Shown one piece after another: positions 27,732 through 35,197 of a stretch of 64,000 bases of DNA (position 1 is the first letter of the stretch; each line of letters begins with the position of its first letter). The translations under genes were made by a program, and so were the position numbers. The notes below the pieces were generated by a model that saw only the letters and a program-made list of their open reading frames with translations, was not told where the DNA came from and did not search any database. This DNA comes from Acidobacteria bacterium AB60 (GTDB lineage Bacteria > Acidobacteriota > Terriglobia > Terriglobales > Acidobacteriaceae). Location: assembly GCA_008682415.1 (NCBI GenBank), contig VANK01000002.1, positions 310,001 to 374,000 on the forward strand. Direction: 5' to 3'.

Positions 27732-28556
27732 GTGAGAACGATTGCGCTCAGTCCATTCATTGCGATTTTGGTCATCGGTTGCGTCTCGGTTCATCGAACA
27801 TCGCCTTACGATCCAGTCGTGAATTTTCGGATTGTTTACGCGAACGATGCCAATGGGGTTCAAACGTTCGCCATTTTGCCTTCAACGTACGATTCTGGAA
27901 CACCAAATCGGTGGGTAATTTACAACCACGGATTTGGCCAGATCATTGATCAACTCGTGACGTACGATCCCCAGAGCCGCTTTCTGCAGTCTCTGACAGC
28001 GGCTGGATTTGTGGTGCTGGCGAGTGACTATCGCAACCTAGCATGTTGGGGAAATCAGGAATGCAGCGAGGACATGGCGAATCTCCAAGTGCTTTGGCAT
28101 TTGCGACTCAACCTTTCAGCCAAACCGTTTGTGATCGGCGAGAGCATGGGTGGTATCGTTACATGGAATGCGATCGCGCATGGCGCCCTAAAACCGCTCG
28201 CCGTAGTGGGAATCTATCCGGTTTGTAGTCTCGCCGCGATGGACAAAAACGCGGTTCTCGAGCCCACCATTCAGTCCGCGTACGGATTCAGCGCGCAGAC
28301 TGGATATGCTACGGCCACCAGCGGATATGATCCGATGCTGGCGCCGGCATCACCTTACAGCAGTTTTCCGATTGCAGTGTGGGCATCCTATGCGGACCAT
28401 GTGGTAGTGCGTTCCGCCAACGAAGATCCATTTGCCCTTAAAATTCAGGCTGCCGGTGGAAATGTGGTGATCCACACGTCAAGTGGAGAGCACGGAGATC
28501 TCAGCAATTTTGACGCATCATCAGTAGTTGCGTTTTTTAGGCGGTCCGCGCAATAG
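27732..28556 (+). CDS. alpha/beta hydrolase, predicted lipoprotein
   Basis: The 274-residue protein begins at a GTG with a short signal (SPFIAILVIGC) whose ILVIGC fits a lipobox. The hydrolase fold shows in RWVIYNHGFGQIID (oxyanion loop), VVLASDYRNLACWG and the nucleophile elbow VIGESMGGIVTW (G-x-S-x-G with Ser in GES). A late His (SSGEHGDLSNF) could complete the triad. Substrate unknown; polymer deacetylation or ester cleavage would fit the locus. A 6-bp hairpin (gtcaga/tctgac) lies about 65 bases upstream. Confidence 0.75.
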   Translation: MRTIALSPFIAILVIGCVSVHRTSPYDPVVNFRIVYANDANGVQTFAILPSTYDSGTPNRWVIYNHGFGQIIDQLVTYDPQSRFLQSLTAAGFVVLASDYRNLACWGNQECSEDMANLQVLWHLRLNLSAKPFVIGESMGGIVTWNAIAHGALKPLAVVGIYPVCSLAAMDKNAVLEPTIQSAYGFSAQTGYATATSGYDPMLAPASPYSSFPIAVWASYADHVVVRSANEDPFALKIQAAGGNVVIHTSSGEHGDLSNFDASSVVAFFRRSAQ

Positions 28557-28895
28557 ACATCTTGTGATGGACGCACGGCAGCGAAGTGCTCTACCGCTAA
28601 TCCTACCCGGAAATCCGCGGACAATATTGGGCGACTCTTAAAGCACATCGGCAGTTGCCGTCCAAGAGTGGTTGTCATCCAAAACGAACTAGCCCAGACA
28701 CCCGCTTTTGAAGGGACTCCTCAAGCGCGAACCGTGATCGCTGTTCGATCGGGGTCTGGAACCCCTGATTATCTCAGTTCGTTAAGAGGCTTAGTCAGTC
28801 AGCAATTTTCCACCGGTACCGAGCTCCTTTCATTCGGATGATCGAGTTGTAGACTCTCGTATGGCCCTCAGTGCGCGAGCAAGGAGAAGATCCGA
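28557..28895. other. intergenic stretch before the integrase relic
   Basis: I see no gene, RNA or repeat in this 340-base stretch. Short open frames lack ribosome sites and family-like sequence. It may hold decayed island DNA. Confidence 0.4.
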
Positions 28896-29657
28896 ATGCA
28901 AGCGCAACGCTATCAACGAGGTTCCCTGAGTACATTGAAACGCAAGAGCCAGCTCGACGCCTGGGATTCCGCTACTACGCGGAAGAGAACGGCCGTCGTG
29001 TGTACAAGAAGATCGTCATTGGCTCTATCACCGAGTTTCCGTGGCGGAAGGACGCGGAGAGAAACAGGTGGCACAACTCAGGGTCGACATCAACGACGGC
29101 CTGTGGCGCGGAGAGTTGATTCCTCTGCGCCGGCAGAATGTGGATTTCTCTGGCGGAGTGATTAACGTGACCAGCTCGATCTGGCGCAACGTCGAGGGCC
29201 CAACAAAAACCGAAGCCTCGAACAAGCCTGCGCCGGTCCTTGCAGAGCTAAAAACCTGGCGGGATACAATGGGATACCGGGCAGACGAGCAGCTCCTTTT
29301 CCCTTCGATACAGAAGAAAGGGGAACAGCCCCTTCAGCCGGAGATGATTCTGAGCGACATATCCGGCCTGCACTGAAGGGATTGAAGATCGAAAAGAAGA
29401 TCGGATGGCACTCCTTCCGGCACGGCCTGGCGACGCTTTCTCGCCAGCAGGAAGTGGACAAGACTGCTCAGGAGCTGCTTCGCCTTGCGAATTGCCGGAT
29501 CACGATGGACATTTATAAACAGGCGGGCTCGGACGAAAGAAGGCTCGCCCAGGATCTGGCCTTCGAGGGCCTGATGGGACCGAAAACCCTTAGCACCTTA
29601 AGCACCCAAAATCGGAGGAGAAAGAAGCGGTCACGCTTCCAAGTAGTTGATTTGTAA
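28896..29657 (+). pseudogene. tyrosine recombinase (phage-type integrase), decayed
   Basis: Pieces of one integrase appear in different frames. The N-terminal arm-binding part is MQAQRYQRGSLSTLKRKSQ (from 28896), then RYYAEENGRRVYKK in a second frame. A third frame (about 29060-29375) has LRVDINDGLWRGELIPLRRQ, which joins the N-terminal end straight to the first catalytic-Arg region, so a large middle part is deleted. The last frame has IGWHSFRHGLATLSRQ (the H-x-x-R motif) and ITMDIYKQAGSDERR with the catalytic-Tyr position. AGGAG precedes 28896. The stop at 29657 is 5 bases from the tRNA-Val 3' end, the usual place for a tRNA-targeting integrase. Inactive. Confidence 0.8.
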
Positions 29658-29662
29658 GGGAA

Positions 29663-29739
29663 TGGTAGGCACGATTGGATTCGAACCAACGACCTCTTCC
29701 GTGTCAAGGAAGCGCTCTAACCAACTGAGCTACGCGCCT
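29663..29739 (-). tRNA. tRNA-Val (anticodon GAC)
   Basis: Read on the minus strand, a 7-bp acceptor stem (aggcgcg with cgtgcct, one G-U pair), D-arm GTAGCTCAGTTGGTTAGAGC, an anticodon stem CTTCC/GGAAG with loop TTGACAC, and T-loop GGTTCGAATCC make a complete cloverleaf. The anticodon GAC reads the valine codon GTC. The CCA is encoded (tgg at 29663-29665). Next to its 3' end lies a decayed integrase, so it looks like the attachment site of an island. Confidence 0.93.
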
Positions 29740-30042
29740 GCACCAGGAGTGATCACGATTTCCGCTTTCCCGGTCGTGAGACGCGGAATCGTCTCAAGCA
29801 ACTCCCGATTGCCGGGAGATCAGCCCAGGAGAAATCACTGCCGTTGCCTAGTGTATCAGGAACGTTCTCCGGCGCAAACCGCCGGAGACTCACTCTTGCG
29901 CGCTCTAGCAGCTTCGCCGAAAACGTGCTTCTTTTGTGATCCTTTCCCCTCGAACGGACCGCACTCCGACATCGTCACCACGCACAGGGTCCGACGGTAG
30001 AGAATAGAATGGAGCGTCATTGGGCGTCCTCTACTGCAAAAA
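29740..30042. other. intergenic region upstream of tRNA-Val and pgsA-like gene
   Basis: No gene is seen. A 7-bp hairpin (ctccggc/gccggag) is at 29867-29887. On the minus strand TTGCGC (29877-29872), 16 bases, then TACACT (29855-29850) could be a promoter for the tRNA, about 110 bases upstream of its 5' end; this is weak. Confidence 0.35.
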
Positions 30043-30639
30043 ATGACAAACTGGTCGAGCCTTCGCTTCAATCCCCTCCGCACAATGCCGAATCTGTTGA
30101 CCGTCTCGCGGATCTGCCTTGCGCCATTTCTGATTGCGGCGATCTTCGAAGGGCGATTCCAGCTGAGCTTTGTTCTCTTTGTTGTGGCTGGACTGACCGA
30201 TGCGCTCGACGGTGCGCTAGCCCGTATCCTCAAGCAGCGCAGCGTATTAGGCCAATACCTTGACCCGGTTGCCGACAAACTCTTGCTCAGCACATTATTC
30301 CTGGTTCTAACCCACCTCAACCTCATCCCCACACGCGTCACAGTCTTGGTTTTCGGACGTGATCTAGCAATCTTGATTGTCGCGGCCCTGCTCTACGCAG
30401 CGATAGGACGCCGAGAGTTCCATCCCACCTTCTTCGGAAAGGCCAGCACCGTCGCCCAGGTGGTCGCGGTCGGCCTGGTTCTGCTGCATCAATTTAACAA
30501 TGTGCGATGGGTTTCCCTGGCCCGCAGCTTTGCTCTGAACGCCACGATTCTGCTCACGGTAGCTTCAGGGCTTCATTACGCGTGGATGGTGACGCGACGC
30601 TCATCGGCGCACTCCACACCCGGCACGGGCGGAATTTAG
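30043..30639 (+). CDS. CDP-alcohol phosphatidyltransferase, PgsA-like
   Basis: The 198-residue membrane protein holds the family motif D-G-x2-A-R-x8-G-x3-D-x3-D as DALDGALARILKQRSVLGQY followed by LDPVADK, the active site that binds CDP-diacylglycerol and divalent metal. Four to six hydrophobic helices flank it. PNLLTVSRICLAPFLIA matches the usual PgsA opening, so an ATG at 30085 is a real alternative start. The reaction is most likely phosphatidylglycerophosphate synthesis from CDP-DAG and glycerol-3-phosphate; other CDP-alcohol transferases remain possible. Confidence 0.82.
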   Translation: MTNWSSLRFNPLRTMPNLLTVSRICLAPFLIAAIFEGRFQLSFVLFVVAGLTDALDGALARILKQRSVLGQYLDPVADKLLLSTLFLVLTHLNLIPTRVTVLVFGRDLAILIVAALLYAAIGRREFHPTFFGKASTVAQVVAVGLVLLHQFNNVRWVSLARSFALNATILLTVASGLHYAWMVTRRSSAHSTPGTGGI

Positions 30640-30664
30640 GGGACGCAAACGAAGCAGAATCTCG

Positions 30665-30898
30665 TTAAGAGTCGGCTTCCGCTTCCTCAGGCTCGATCGA
30701 GTCCTCGATCGCCATATCGTTAAATTCCTCAGAATCAAAGACTTCACCGCACTCCAGACATTCAACAAACTCGACGTCATCGTGCCTGGAGACAATGCGC
30801 ACTCGCGGATGTTTGCAGACGGTCGCCATGGTCTTGAGGGTATTCTCGTGGTCTGAAATGATCTCTATTCTTGCACTTGGCCGGTCTATTCCGGCCAT
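30665..30898 (-). CDS. small acidic protein with a CxxC zinc-ribbon-like motif
   Basis: This 77-residue frame encodes CKHPRVRIVSRHDDVEFVEC followed by LECGEVFDSEEFNDM. The Cys at about 28 with His, then Cys-x2-Cys (about 47-50), could form a one-knuckle zinc site. The C-terminus is strongly acidic. An inner ATG at 30829 would give a 54-residue version starting MATVCKHP. It is convergent with the pgsA-like gene, 25 bases from its end. I do not recognise a named family, and no function is proposed. Confidence 0.6.
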   Translation of the reverse strand: MAGIDRPSARIEIISDHENTLKTMATVCKHPRVRIVSRHDDVEFVECLECGEVFDSEEFNDMAIEDSIEPEEAEADS

Positions 30899-31130
30899 TT
30901 TCTCTGCTCACCAATCGGCTCAGGACATTCCGGAATCGGACTTCCCGGAAAACGAACGATGGCCCTGCACAATGACGCGTGGTCCCAAAAACCGAACGAT
31001 CCGGTGCGGTCGGGACAACCAGGCTTTACTCACGTCGGGCCTGCTCTTTGCGCCCGATTGTACTGGTCTCCGGGGTAAAAGGAAACGGGATTCTGAGGAC
31101 CTCTCGCCCCTCATCCGGGTCCTCCTCGGG

Positions 31131-31160
31131 TTGAATCTCCGACAGTTTTGGTCGTATACT
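31131..31160 (+). promoter_or_regulatory. predicted sigma70-type promoter of the isc operon
   Basis: TTGAAT (31131-31136), an 18-base spacer and TATACT (31155-31160) lie 30 bases before the Rrf2 regulator's ATG. Two mismatches to consensus overall. The IscR-like palindrome starts seven bases past the -10, so a bound regulator would cover the transcription start. Confidence 0.55.
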
Positions 31161-31167
31161 AAACACG

Positions 31168-31186
31168 GACTGATCCAGTCGGATAT
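31168..31186 (+). promoter_or_regulatory. predicted Rrf2/IscR operator
   Basis: The perfect 13-bp inverted repeat GACTG-ATC-CAGTC (31168-31180) followed by GGATAT closely fits the core and right arm of the E. coli IscR type-1 site, GACTRWWWYAGTC plus RRSTAT; the left arm fits poorly. It sits between the -10 and the regulator's start codon. It suggests feedback repression by the [2Fe-2S] form of the regulator. Confidence 0.6.
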
Positions 31187-31189
31187 TGC

Positions 31190-31657
31190 ATGCTGAAGCT
31201 GACAAAGAAGGCCGATTACGGGCTCATGGCGTTGAAATACCTCGCCGAACACCCCGAGACCCCCGCGCTCAGCGCCAAGGATATTGCCGACGCCTATGGC
31301 ATTCCCGCGCAGTTGCTGGCCAAAATCCTTCAGCGGCTGACCAAGACTGGGTTGCTGCGGTCGCATGCAGGCATGAACGGAGGCTACGCCCTCTCCCGGG
31401 ATGCGCGCGAAATCTCGGCTTTCGAAGTCATTCACTCAATCGATGGCCCCTTGTTCATCACTTCCTGCACCAAGGGAGCAAAGGGGTGCGACTTGACCCC
31501 AAGCTGCACCATCAAAGAACCGCTGGCCCGCGTCAACGAGACGATTGCGGGCGTTCTGAAGAGCATCAGCATCTACGATCTGGCTGATAGGGATCCGGCG
31601 AAAGCGGCCGAGGCCGGCAGCTCGATTGGCCAGCGGCTCGTGACATTGACGCTGTAG
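31190..31657 (+). CDS. iscR: Rrf2-family Fe-S-sensing regulator, IscR-like
   Basis: The 155-residue protein opens [20 protein letters not shown], a winged helix with [20 protein letters not shown] and [13 protein letters not shown], standard for Rrf2. Three cysteines at 93, 100 and 106 ([15 protein letters not shown]) match the [2Fe-2S] ligands of IscR (C92, C98, C104 in E. coli), with slightly wider spacing. It heads the isc operon and a fitting operator lies in its promoter, so it most likely represses the operon when Fe-S clusters are plentiful. The first ligand spacing (Cx6Cx5C) differs from E. coli (Cx5Cx5C). Confidence 0.88.
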   Translation: MLKLTKKADYGLMALKYLAEHPETPALSAKDIADAYGIPAQLLAKILQRLTKTGLLRSHAGMNGGYALSRDAREISAFEVIHSIDGPLFITSCTKGAKGCDLTPSCTIKEPLARVNETIAGVLKSISIYDLADRDPAKAAEAGSSIGQRLVTLTL

Positions 31658-31718
31658 TCAGTTTCCTTCCCGCCACGCCTCAACGCTGGGGGAAGACAGA
31701 AATCAAGGATGGAGAGAG

Positions 31719-32972
31719 ATGAGTACAGTTCTAAGCCAAGTGGAGGTCCCGGCGGGAGTCAAGCTCCCCATCTACATGGACAATCACGCGACGAGTCCCC
31801 TGGACCCCCGGGTGCTCGAGGCGATGATGCCGTTTTTTACCTCCAAATTCGGGAATGCCGCCAGCCGTAACCATGCCTTTGGGTGGGAGGCAGAACAAGC
31901 CGTCGAGACCGCGCGCGAGCAGATCGCCAAACTCATCGGGGCAACCGCCAAGGAGATCATCTTTACCTCCGGCGCCACGGAGAGCAACAATCTCGCGATC
32001 AAGGGAATCGCCGAGATGTACCGCGAGCGCGGCAATCACATCATCACCCAGGTCACGGAGCACAAGGCCGTCCTCGATACCTGCAAGAGACTCGAGAAGT
32101 ACGGCTACCGCGTCACCTACCTGCCCGTGAAAGCCGATGGCCTGATCGATCTCGAAGACCTCAAGCGCGCGATCGATGACAAGACCATCCTGGTCACCAT
32201 CATGGCCGCCAACAACGAGATCGGCGTGCTGCAGCCCATTCGCGAGATCGGCAAGATCTGTCACGAGAAGGGCGTTCTCTTCCACACGGACGCAGTCCAG
32301 GCCGTGGGCAAGGTCCCCGTAAATGTGATCGCCGACAATATCGACGTACTCTCGCTTTCCGGACACAAGATCTACGGCCCAAAGGGCGTGGGCGCGCTGT
32401 ACGTGCGGCGTCGCAATCCCCGCGTCCAGATCGCCGCTCAGATCGATGGCGGCGGCCACGAGCGGGGCATGCGGTCCGGCACGCTCAACGTTCCCGGCAT
32501 CGTTGGATTGGGCAAGGCGTGCGAGATCGCCTACAACGAGATGGAAACCGAGGCGGCCTATCTCCGCGGACTGCGCGACAGCCTGAAGGCCAAGCTCGAG
32601 TCGGAGCTCGACTATATCCACGTCAATGGCTCCATGGAGCACCGCCTTCCCGGCAACCTTAACATGAGCTTCGTGTATGTAGAGGGCGAATCGCTCCTCA
32701 TGGGCATCAATGACGTAGCAGTCTCCAGCGGCTCGGCTTGCACGTCTGCCACTTTGGAACCCTCCTACGTCCTCAAGGCACTGGGCCTCGGCGATGACGT
32801 GGCGCACAGCTCCATCCGTTTCGGACTTGGCCGCTTCAATACCCAGGCTGAAGTGGACTATGTGGCCGCTAAGGTCATCGATATCGTCAAGAAACTGCGC
32901 GAGCTGTCCCCACTCTACGAGATGGTGAAGGAAGGCATTGACCTCACCAAGATCGAGTGGCAGGCGCACTAA
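31719..32972 (+). CDS. iscS: cysteine desulfurase
   Basis: The 417-residue class V PLP enzyme has [69 protein letters not shown] (PLP Lys) and [20 protein letters not shown], where the Cys in SACTS is the persulfide residue. It takes sulfur from cysteine, making alanine, and passes it to IscU. The loop with catalytic Cys is long, as in group I IscS. It is the second gene of the operon, 61 bases after the regulator. Its N-terminal extension of about 17 residues over E. coli IscS is small. Confidence 0.95.
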   Translation: MSTVLSQVEVPAGVKLPIYMDNHATSPLDPRVLEAMMPFFTSKFGNAASRNHAFGWEAEQAVETAREQIAKLIGATAKEIIFTSGATESNNLAIKGIAEMYRERGNHIITQVTEHKAVLDTCKRLEKYGYRVTYLPVKADGLIDLEDLKRAIDDKTILVTIMAANNEIGVLQPIREIGKICHEKGVLFHTDAVQAVGKVPVNVIADNIDVLSLSGHKIYGPKGVGALYVRRRNPRVQIAAQIDGGGHERGMRSGTLNVPGIVGLGKACEIAYNEMETEAAYLRGLRDSLKAKLESELDYIHVNGSMEHRLPGNLNMSFVYVEGESLLMGINDVAVSSGSACTSATLEPSYVLKALGLGDDVAHSSIRFGLGRFNTQAEVDYVAAKVIDIVKKLRELSPLYEMVKEGIDLTKIEWQAH

Positions 32973-32997
32973 GAACATGCGGTGCGGCTTAGCCACT

Positions 32998-33013
32998 CCG
33001 CAAAGCGGTTTTT
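32998..33013 (+). terminator. possible weak terminator or attenuator between iscS and iscU
   Basis: CCGC-AAA-GCGG (32998-33008) is followed directly by TTTTT (33009-33013). The stem is only four base pairs, so full termination is doubtful; partial read-through inside the operon is possible. Confidence 0.3.
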
Positions 33014-33094
33014 AACGGCAAGAAGCATCGACCGCTCAGGCTGTCGAATCAAAGGTTAGGAATTGCGGCTTCCCCGCAGAAGGAGATCGGGAAC

Positions 33095-33514
33095 ATGGCA
33101 TACAGCGACAAGGTAGTCGACCACTACAACAACCCCCGGAACGTGGGGACGCTCGACAAGAGTGCGCAGGAAGTGGGCACCGGCTTGGTGGGTGCCCCGG
33201 AGTGCGGCGACGTCATGCGCCTTCAAATCCGCGTGAATCCGGAGACTCAGGTCATCGAAGAGGCCAAGTTCAAGACCTTCGGTTGCGGCTCGGCGATCGC
33301 CAGCTCCTCGTTGGCCACCGAATGGATCAAGGGACGTACGGTCGAGGACGCCCTGGCCATCAAAAACACGGATATCGTCAAGGAGCTGTCGCTTCCCCCA
33401 GTGAAGATCCATTGTTCGGTGCTGGCTGAGGACGCGATCCGCGCTGCGATTGGCGACTGGAAAAAGAAGAACGGCGTAGCCGAGACCGCAGATACGGCAG
33501 TCGCAGCTCAGTAA
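33095..33514 (+). CDS. iscU: Fe-S cluster assembly scaffold
   Basis: The 139-residue protein has YSDKVVDHYNNPRNVGTL and the three scaffold cysteines Cys37 (GAPECGDVMRL, with the Asp39 needed for cluster release), Cys64 (TFGCGSAIASSS) and Cys107 (IHCSVLAEDAI). The HscA-recognition motif appears as LPPVKIHCS, matching the LPPVK of IscU. AAGGAG is nine bases before the ATG. It builds [2Fe-2S] clusters from IscS sulfur, and HscB/HscA release them. The C-terminal 15 residues are an Ala/Thr-rich tail. Confidence 0.95.
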   Translation: MAYSDKVVDHYNNPRNVGTLDKSAQEVGTGLVGAPECGDVMRLQIRVNPETQVIEEAKFKTFGCGSAIASSSLATEWIKGRTVEDALAIKNTDIVKELSLPPVKIHCSVLAEDAIRAAIGDWKKKNGVAETADTAVAAQ

Positions 33515-33609
33515 GCACACTGTCGTTTATGCGACGAGGTTGGTGGATCCGGCAAAGCGAATTCAGTGCCGGACCCATCCATCTATGCATGCTTTTTTGA
33601 ATAGGGAAC

Positions 33610-34029
33610 ATGGCGAATTTCGTAAACATCGAATCCAAGGCCGGCGAAGGCGCGGTTGCCCCTGCGCCGCAACAGAACATGTCGCCGTCCGCGCCGGTCC
33701 AGGGTGTCCATGTCACCGAGCGGGCGGTCAAAAAGATCCGTTCCGCCATGGTCAAGGAAGGCATTTCCCCTGAGGCTGGCGGCCTTCGGCTCGGCGTCAT
33801 GGGCGGGGGCTGCTCCGGGCTCTCTTACTCCATTAAGTTCGATACCCAACCCCGCGAGCGCGACCGCATCTTCGAGTTCGACGGAGTGCGTATCTTTGTC
33901 GATCCCAAGTCTTTCATCTACCTGCACGGCATGACGCTTGACTACGAAGAGACGCTGATGCGGCAAGGGTTCAACTTCATCAACCCGAACTCCACGCGTT
34001 CCTGCGGTTGCGGTTCGTCATTTTCCTGA
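33610..34029 (+). CDS. iscA: A-type Fe-S carrier
   Basis: The HesB/IscA/SufA domain starts at about residue 33 (VHVTERAVKKIRSAM). Its conserved cysteines are Cys68 (GVMGGGCSGLSYSIKF) and Cys132/Cys134 (TRSCGCGSSFS at the end). The 139-residue length comes from about 30 extra N-terminal residues rich in Ala and Pro, not needed for the fold. It ferries Fe-S clusters or iron to target proteins. It lies between iscU and hscB in the operon. Confidence 0.92.
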   Translation: MANFVNIESKAGEGAVAPAPQQNMSPSAPVQGVHVTERAVKKIRSAMVKEGISPEAGGLRLGVMGGGCSGLSYSIKFDTQPRERDRIFEFDGVRIFVDPKSFIYLHGMTLDYEETLMRQGFNFINPNSTRSCGCGSSFS

Positions 34030-34057
34030 GAGCGGTACATGCACGCTAGGCTTTGCC

Positions 34058-34762
34058 ATGTTGAATGTTCTCGATTCCGCAGTTCCTGTTGAGTGCTGGT
34101 CGTGTTCGGTGGCTCATAACGAATCCACCCTCTTCTGCCCCCATTGCAGCAAGATCCAGCCACCCCCGGGGGGCAATTACTACTCGGTCTTCAACCTTCA
34201 GCCGGCCCTCAACATTGATCTGGCCGCGCTGGAGACCGCGTTTCATCGTCTCAGCAGGAAGCTCCACCCTGACCGATTCGCCCGGGCTACCGCGTCTGAA
34301 AAAGAGTGGAGCCTGGCCGACACAGCGCTTCTCAATGACGCGTACCGCACTCTCCGCGACCCCCTCCGCCGTACCGAATACCTGCTGAAGCTGCATGGCG
34401 CTGAAATCGGCGAGGAACACAGCGGCAAAGACCGGCGTCCCCACGAAATGGGCGCTTCGCGTGCCCCCGCTGATCTGCTCGAAGAAGTATTTGAACTCAA
34501 TATGCAGCTCGAAGAAATGCGCGCTGCCCGGTCCTCCGGTGAAGACGATCCGGCGCTCGCCCGGAATCTCTCTGAAGCGAAGGCTAAGTTCGAAGGACTG
34601 CAAGCCGAGGTGGACCATGATCTGCGGGAGCAATGGACTGCCTGGGATAATGGCGGCGACGCGGAAAAGCAGGCGGCACAAAAGGCGATGGTTGCCCTCC
34701 TTGACAGGCGCCGCTACCTCAGCAATCTGGTGCGCGAAGTCAATGAGACGATGGGAGCTTGA
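34058..34762 (+). CDS. hscB: Fe-S J-type co-chaperone with N-terminal zinc-ribbon-like cysteines
   Basis: The J domain (about residues 40-110) has YYSVFNLQPALNIDLAALE and KLHPDRFA with His70-Pro71-Asp72, followed by an Hsc20 C-terminal helix domain (LEEVFELNMQLEEMRAA). It activates HscA ATPase and delivers IscU. Before the J domain are four cysteines, Cys13-x2-Cys16 and Cys27-x2-Cys30 (VECWSCSVAHNESTLFCPHC). E. coli HscB lacks these, but human HSC20 has a comparable tetracysteine zinc domain. The protein is 234 residues, longer than the 171 of E. coli. Confidence 0.9.
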   Translation: MLNVLDSAVPVECWSCSVAHNESTLFCPHCSKIQPPPGGNYYSVFNLQPALNIDLAALETAFHRLSRKLHPDRFARATASEKEWSLADTALLNDAYRTLRDPLRRTEYLLKLHGAEIGEEHSGKDRRPHEMGASRAPADLLEEVFELNMQLEEMRAARSSGEDDPALARNLSEAKAKFEGLQAEVDHDLREQWTAWDNGGDAEKQAAQKAMVALLDRRRYLSNLVREVNETMGA

Positions 34763-34767
34763 TTTCC

Positions 34768-35190
34768 ATGCCCTTGGTGCGCATCTCGCTCCATACGTCT
34801 GCTGCTGAAAATCGAAAGAGCATCGCTGATGCCGTATACCAGGCGATGCGGGAGACGATCGGCATACCCGAAGGCGACCGTTTCCTCGTCGTCACCTCGC
34901 ACGCAGCCGACGAGTTGTTCGTCGATCCAAACTACCTGGGCATCCAGCGCACCGAGAAGTTCATCCTGGTGCACATCTTTCTCAGTGAGGGCCGGACGGT
35001 CGAACAGAAACAGGCTCTCTTTCGAAGCATCGCGATGCGGCTCCAAAATGCGATTGGCGTCTCGCAGGAAGACGTGATGACTGTGCTCACCGAAAACTCG
35101 TATGTCGATTGGTCCTTTGGCAACGGCGAAGCCCAATATGTGATCAACCCTCCCGCGTGGGTGCGCAGCAGATCCGCGGAAGGAAATTGA
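34768..35190 (+). CDS. tautomerase family protein (Pro-1 type) inside the isc operon
   Basis: From the ATG at 34768 the product starts MPLVRISL, so Met removal exposes Pro-1, the catalytic base of the 4-oxalocrotonate tautomerase/MIF superfamily; this decides the start over a TTG at 34759. The 140 residues ([37 protein letters not shown]) fit the longer Tautomerase_2 group. The gene lies six bases after hscB and seven before hscA, so it is co-transcribed with the Fe-S genes. Its substrate and reason for being there are unknown. Confidence 0.83.
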   Translation: MPLVRISLHTSAAENRKSIADAVYQAMRETIGIPEGDRFLVVTSHAADELFVDPNYLGIQRTEKFILVHIFLSEGRTVEQKQALFRSIAMRLQNAIGVSQEDVMTVLTENSYVDWSFGNGEAQYVINPPAWVRSRSAEGN

Positions 35191-35197
35191 GGAGAGA

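Noticed and set aside
31731..32996. 421-residue minus-strand frame opposite iscS
   Set aside because: It is an antisense shadow of a high-G+C gene with strong codon bias; the iscS frame has all catalytic motifs.
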